Below are positions 62,798-64,000 of a DNA stretch of 64,000 nt, one piece after another. Within the stretch, counting starts at the first letter, position 1, and the number at the start of each line of letters is the position of its first letter. Origin of the DNA: JANRLJ01 sp033762735 (GTDB taxonomy: Bacteria > Chloroflexota > Anaerolineae > Aggregatilineales > Phototrophicaceae). The notes beneath the pieces are model-generated. The model ran no database searches. It worked only from the letters and a program-made list of their open reading frames with translations, and was not told the origin of the DNA. The stretch covers positions 50,219 through 114,218 of the forward strand of contig JANRLJ010000179.1 of NCBI GenBank assembly GCA_033762735.1, in the 5' to 3' direction. The position numbers and the translations under genes are program-made.

Positions 62798-63346
62798 GTG
62801 CTTGTAATCGAACTAATGGAAACCCTGATAACGGATTTAGCGGAACTTCAAGCGAATGTGGCGGCTCGGCATGATGAATTCGATGTGCTGCGCTGGCAGT
62901 TGCAGTTGGATGATGCGATTGATGATGCGAAACTCGATGCGTGGGTAGAATTGGTTGCCGCGCCCATCGTTGCCGCGATTGACTGTACCGAATGTGCCAA
63001 CTGCTGCCGTTCGCTGACGGTGGGGTTGGAAGAACCGGACATTGAGCGGCTGGCCGCAGGGTTAGGCTGCACAGCAAGCGCGGTCATGGAAGCGTATGTT
63101 GACCGCGAAAACGCGCCTGCGGTCGAGGAATGGGCGATTTTTAAACACCGCCCCTGTGCCTTTCTCAGGGGAAAGGTGTGTGGTGTGTATGAACACCGCC
63201 CGCAGGTGTGCCGTTTGTACCCGCAGTTCACGCCCGATTTTCGCTGGACTCTGGAGCAGATGAATGACGGCGCGGCCTTATGCCCCATCATCTACAACGT
63301 CCTCAGTGCTATTCTGGAACGTGAGCGCGAGATTTATCACCTGTAG
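62798..63346 (+). CDS. YkgJ-like cysteine-cluster protein
   Basis: A 182-residue protein of the YkgJ (zinc/iron-chelating cluster) family. C63-x2-C66-x2-CC appears in DCTECANCC, and the rest of the cluster is RPCAFLRGKVCGVYEHRPQVCRLYP. A GTG start at 62798 is used here; an ATG at 62816 (six residues shorter) is equally possible. The N-terminal 60 residues are acidic and helical. YkgJ proteins probably bind a metal cluster; their reaction is unknown. The cupin gene starts ten bases downstream, so the two are co-transcribed. Confidence 0.85.
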   Translation: MLVIELMETLITDLAELQANVAARHDEFDVLRWQLQLDDAIDDAKLDAWVELVAAPIVAAIDCTECANCCRSLTVGLEEPDIERLAAGLGCTASAVMEAYVDRENAPAVEEWAIFKHRPCAFLRGKVCGVYEHRPQVCRLYPQFTPDFRWTLEQMNDGAALCPIIYNVLSAILEREREIYHL

Positions 63347-63355
63347 AGGCTGCAA

Positions 63356-63826
63356 ATGCGAACCATCACCGATGCTATGATTACGGGGTTTATCGAGGAG
63401 GCAGCACGCTCGGAGCGCAAGCGCACGATTTATCGCCTGCACGAGCATGAAGAACCCATCCAGCGCATGGTGAACGCACTTGTCCCCGGTACGTATATCA
63501 CGCCTCATCAACATGGCAATCCGCCCAAAGTGGAACTGATGTGCGTCCTGAAGGGCAGGGTGGCGCTGCTTCAATTCGCGCCTGACGGTCAGGTCGAGGA
63601 AGTGCACATTCTTGATGAAAACGGGCCTGTCAAAATTGTGGACATCGCGCCGGGGGTGTTTCACAATATGGTGGCGCTAACGCCCTGCGCGGTGCTGGAG
63701 ATCATCAAAGGGCCGTATGACGCAGCGACACACAAGCAGTTCGCGCCCTTTGCCCCGGCGGAAGGCGACACGGCCAGTGGGGATTATCTGCGGCAGTTAG
63801 AGGCACATATTGCCGCGATAATGTAG
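63356..63826 (+). CDS. WbuC-like cupin metalloprotein
   Basis: A 156-residue cupin of the WbuC type. RKRTIYRLHEHEEPIQRMVNA and PGTYITPHQHGNPPKVELM carry the expected N-terminal motif; the metal-binding histidines are H54 and H56 in PHQHG, with E62 following. VLKGRVALLQFAPDG and DIAPGVFHNMVAL complete the barrel. WbuC proteins are linked to surface polysaccharide gene clusters in some bacteria; here the role is unknown. Co-transcribed with the YkgJ-like gene. A hairpin follows three bases past the stop. Confidence 0.85.
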   Translation: MRTITDAMITGFIEEAARSERKRTIYRLHEHEEPIQRMVNALVPGTYITPHQHGNPPKVELMCVLKGRVALLQFAPDGQVEEVHILDENGPVKIVDIAPGVFHNMVALTPCAVLEIIKGPYDAATHKQFAPFAPAEGDTASGDYLRQLEAHIAAIM

Positions 63827-63828
63827 AA

Positions 63829-63855
63829 GGGCGCAGCACTTTGCCCGCTGCGCCC
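63829..63855. terminator. Hairpin with arms shared with the 16955 palindrome
   Basis: GGGCGCAGC (63829-63837) and GCTGCGCCC (63847-63855) form a nine-bp stem with loop ACTTTGCCC. It sits between the converging cupin and malate dehydrogenase genes. No T tract is present; a processing or repeat function is possible. Confidence 0.55.
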
Positions 63856-63865
63856 GCCGATCACC

Positions 63866-64000
63866 TTACGCCTTTTCGTAGCCGAGGACGTTCACCACGT
63901 CGCGCACGGCGTTGGCGCTGATTTCCAGCATCCCTTTTTCTTCATCATCGAGCTGCATCTCGATGATCTTTTCCACGCCGCCCGCGCCCAGCACCGTCGG
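63866..64000 (-). CDS. mdh: Malate dehydrogenase, C-terminal end (cut by window edge)
   Basis: The last 44 residues of an NAD-dependent malate (or lactate-type) dehydrogenase, in the citric acid cycle. PTVLGAGGVEKIIEMQLDDE and MLEISANAVRDVVNVLGYEK are the expected C-terminal catalytic-domain end, including the GAGGVE loop. The start and the active site lie outside the window. Transcribed toward the cupin gene with the hairpin at 63829 between. Confidence 0.85.
   Translation of the reverse strand, partial: PTVLGAGGVEKIIEMQLDDEEKGMLEISANAVRDVVNVLGYEKA

Noticed and set aside
62076..63077. Minus-strand open frame of 333 codons opposite the DoxX-like and YkgJ-like genes
   Set aside because: It crosses a clear terminator and two conserved genes and has low-complexity His/Gln/Arg content.

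Overview
The window is 64 kb of chromosome from a free-living bacterium, most probably a member of the Chloroflexota (Anaerolineae-like). This is inferred from the gene families seen together: DUF1385 membrane protein, GAF-rich histidine kinases, large PMT/GT39-like membrane proteins with a C-terminal beta module, DUF4058 and Uma2 proteins, a fused Dpp-type ATPase, and frequent GTG/TTG starts. Most of the sequence is fairly GC-rich. A few AT-rich patches (about 15.8-17.2, 33.5-34.0 and 37.3-38.4 kb) stand out as acquired DNA. No rRNA, tRNA, CRISPR array, transposase or phage gene was found. The window cuts a permease gene at its left edge and a malate dehydrogenase gene at its right edge.

Left third (1-18.8 kb, almost all minus strand): a peptide/nickel-type ABC importer (binding protein, DppC-like permease, one fused two-domain ATPase, a GNAT acetyltransferase, DppB-like permease). 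Upstream of it lies an acyl-CoA catabolic cluster: biotin-containing carboxylase subunit, enoyl-CoA hydratase, AtuA-type DUF1446 protein with its small partner, acyl-CoA dehydrogenase and carboxyltransferase subunit. Together these resemble leucine/isovalerate (liu) or acyclic-terpene (atu) degradation: a dehydrogenase makes the unsaturated acyl-CoA, a biotin carboxylase carboxylates it and a hydratase hydrates it. The cluster is interrupted by accessory genes: a ParB-like toxin-domain ORF with an SMI1/KNR4-like immunity partner, and a methyltransferase/DUF4058/GIY-YIG/DUF433 block.

Middle (19-44.8 kb, mostly plus strand): a GAF/PAS histidine kinase, a double-HTH regulator with a TPR protein, two GT39-like membrane proteins flanking a heterodimeric ABC exporter, then a run of enzymes (alpha/beta hydrolase, amidohydrolase, two paralogous cobalamin-type radical SAM proteins, two methyltransferases). 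Between the two radical SAM genes sits an accessory island: two Uma2 nuclease-fold proteins, a lone HicA, a frameshifted HicB remnant and an AT-rich protein built from a duplicated domain. A membrane protein, a secreted beta-rich protein and a nucleotidyltransferase-like protein close this part.

Right third (44.8-64 kb): two secreted glycoside-hydrolase-like proteins, a CpXC protein, a second histidine kinase, a ROK-family protein lacking the family's cysteine zinc motif, and then housekeeping genes (mutS, recJ, fmt, mdh) with a complete hicBA pair, a long helical protein, a methyltransferase, DUF1385, DoxX-like, YkgJ-like and WbuC-like cupin genes. Strong hairpin terminators separate the converging genes. 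A TACAAT -10-like hexamer recurs just upstream of several starts, in places so close that the transcripts may be leaderless.
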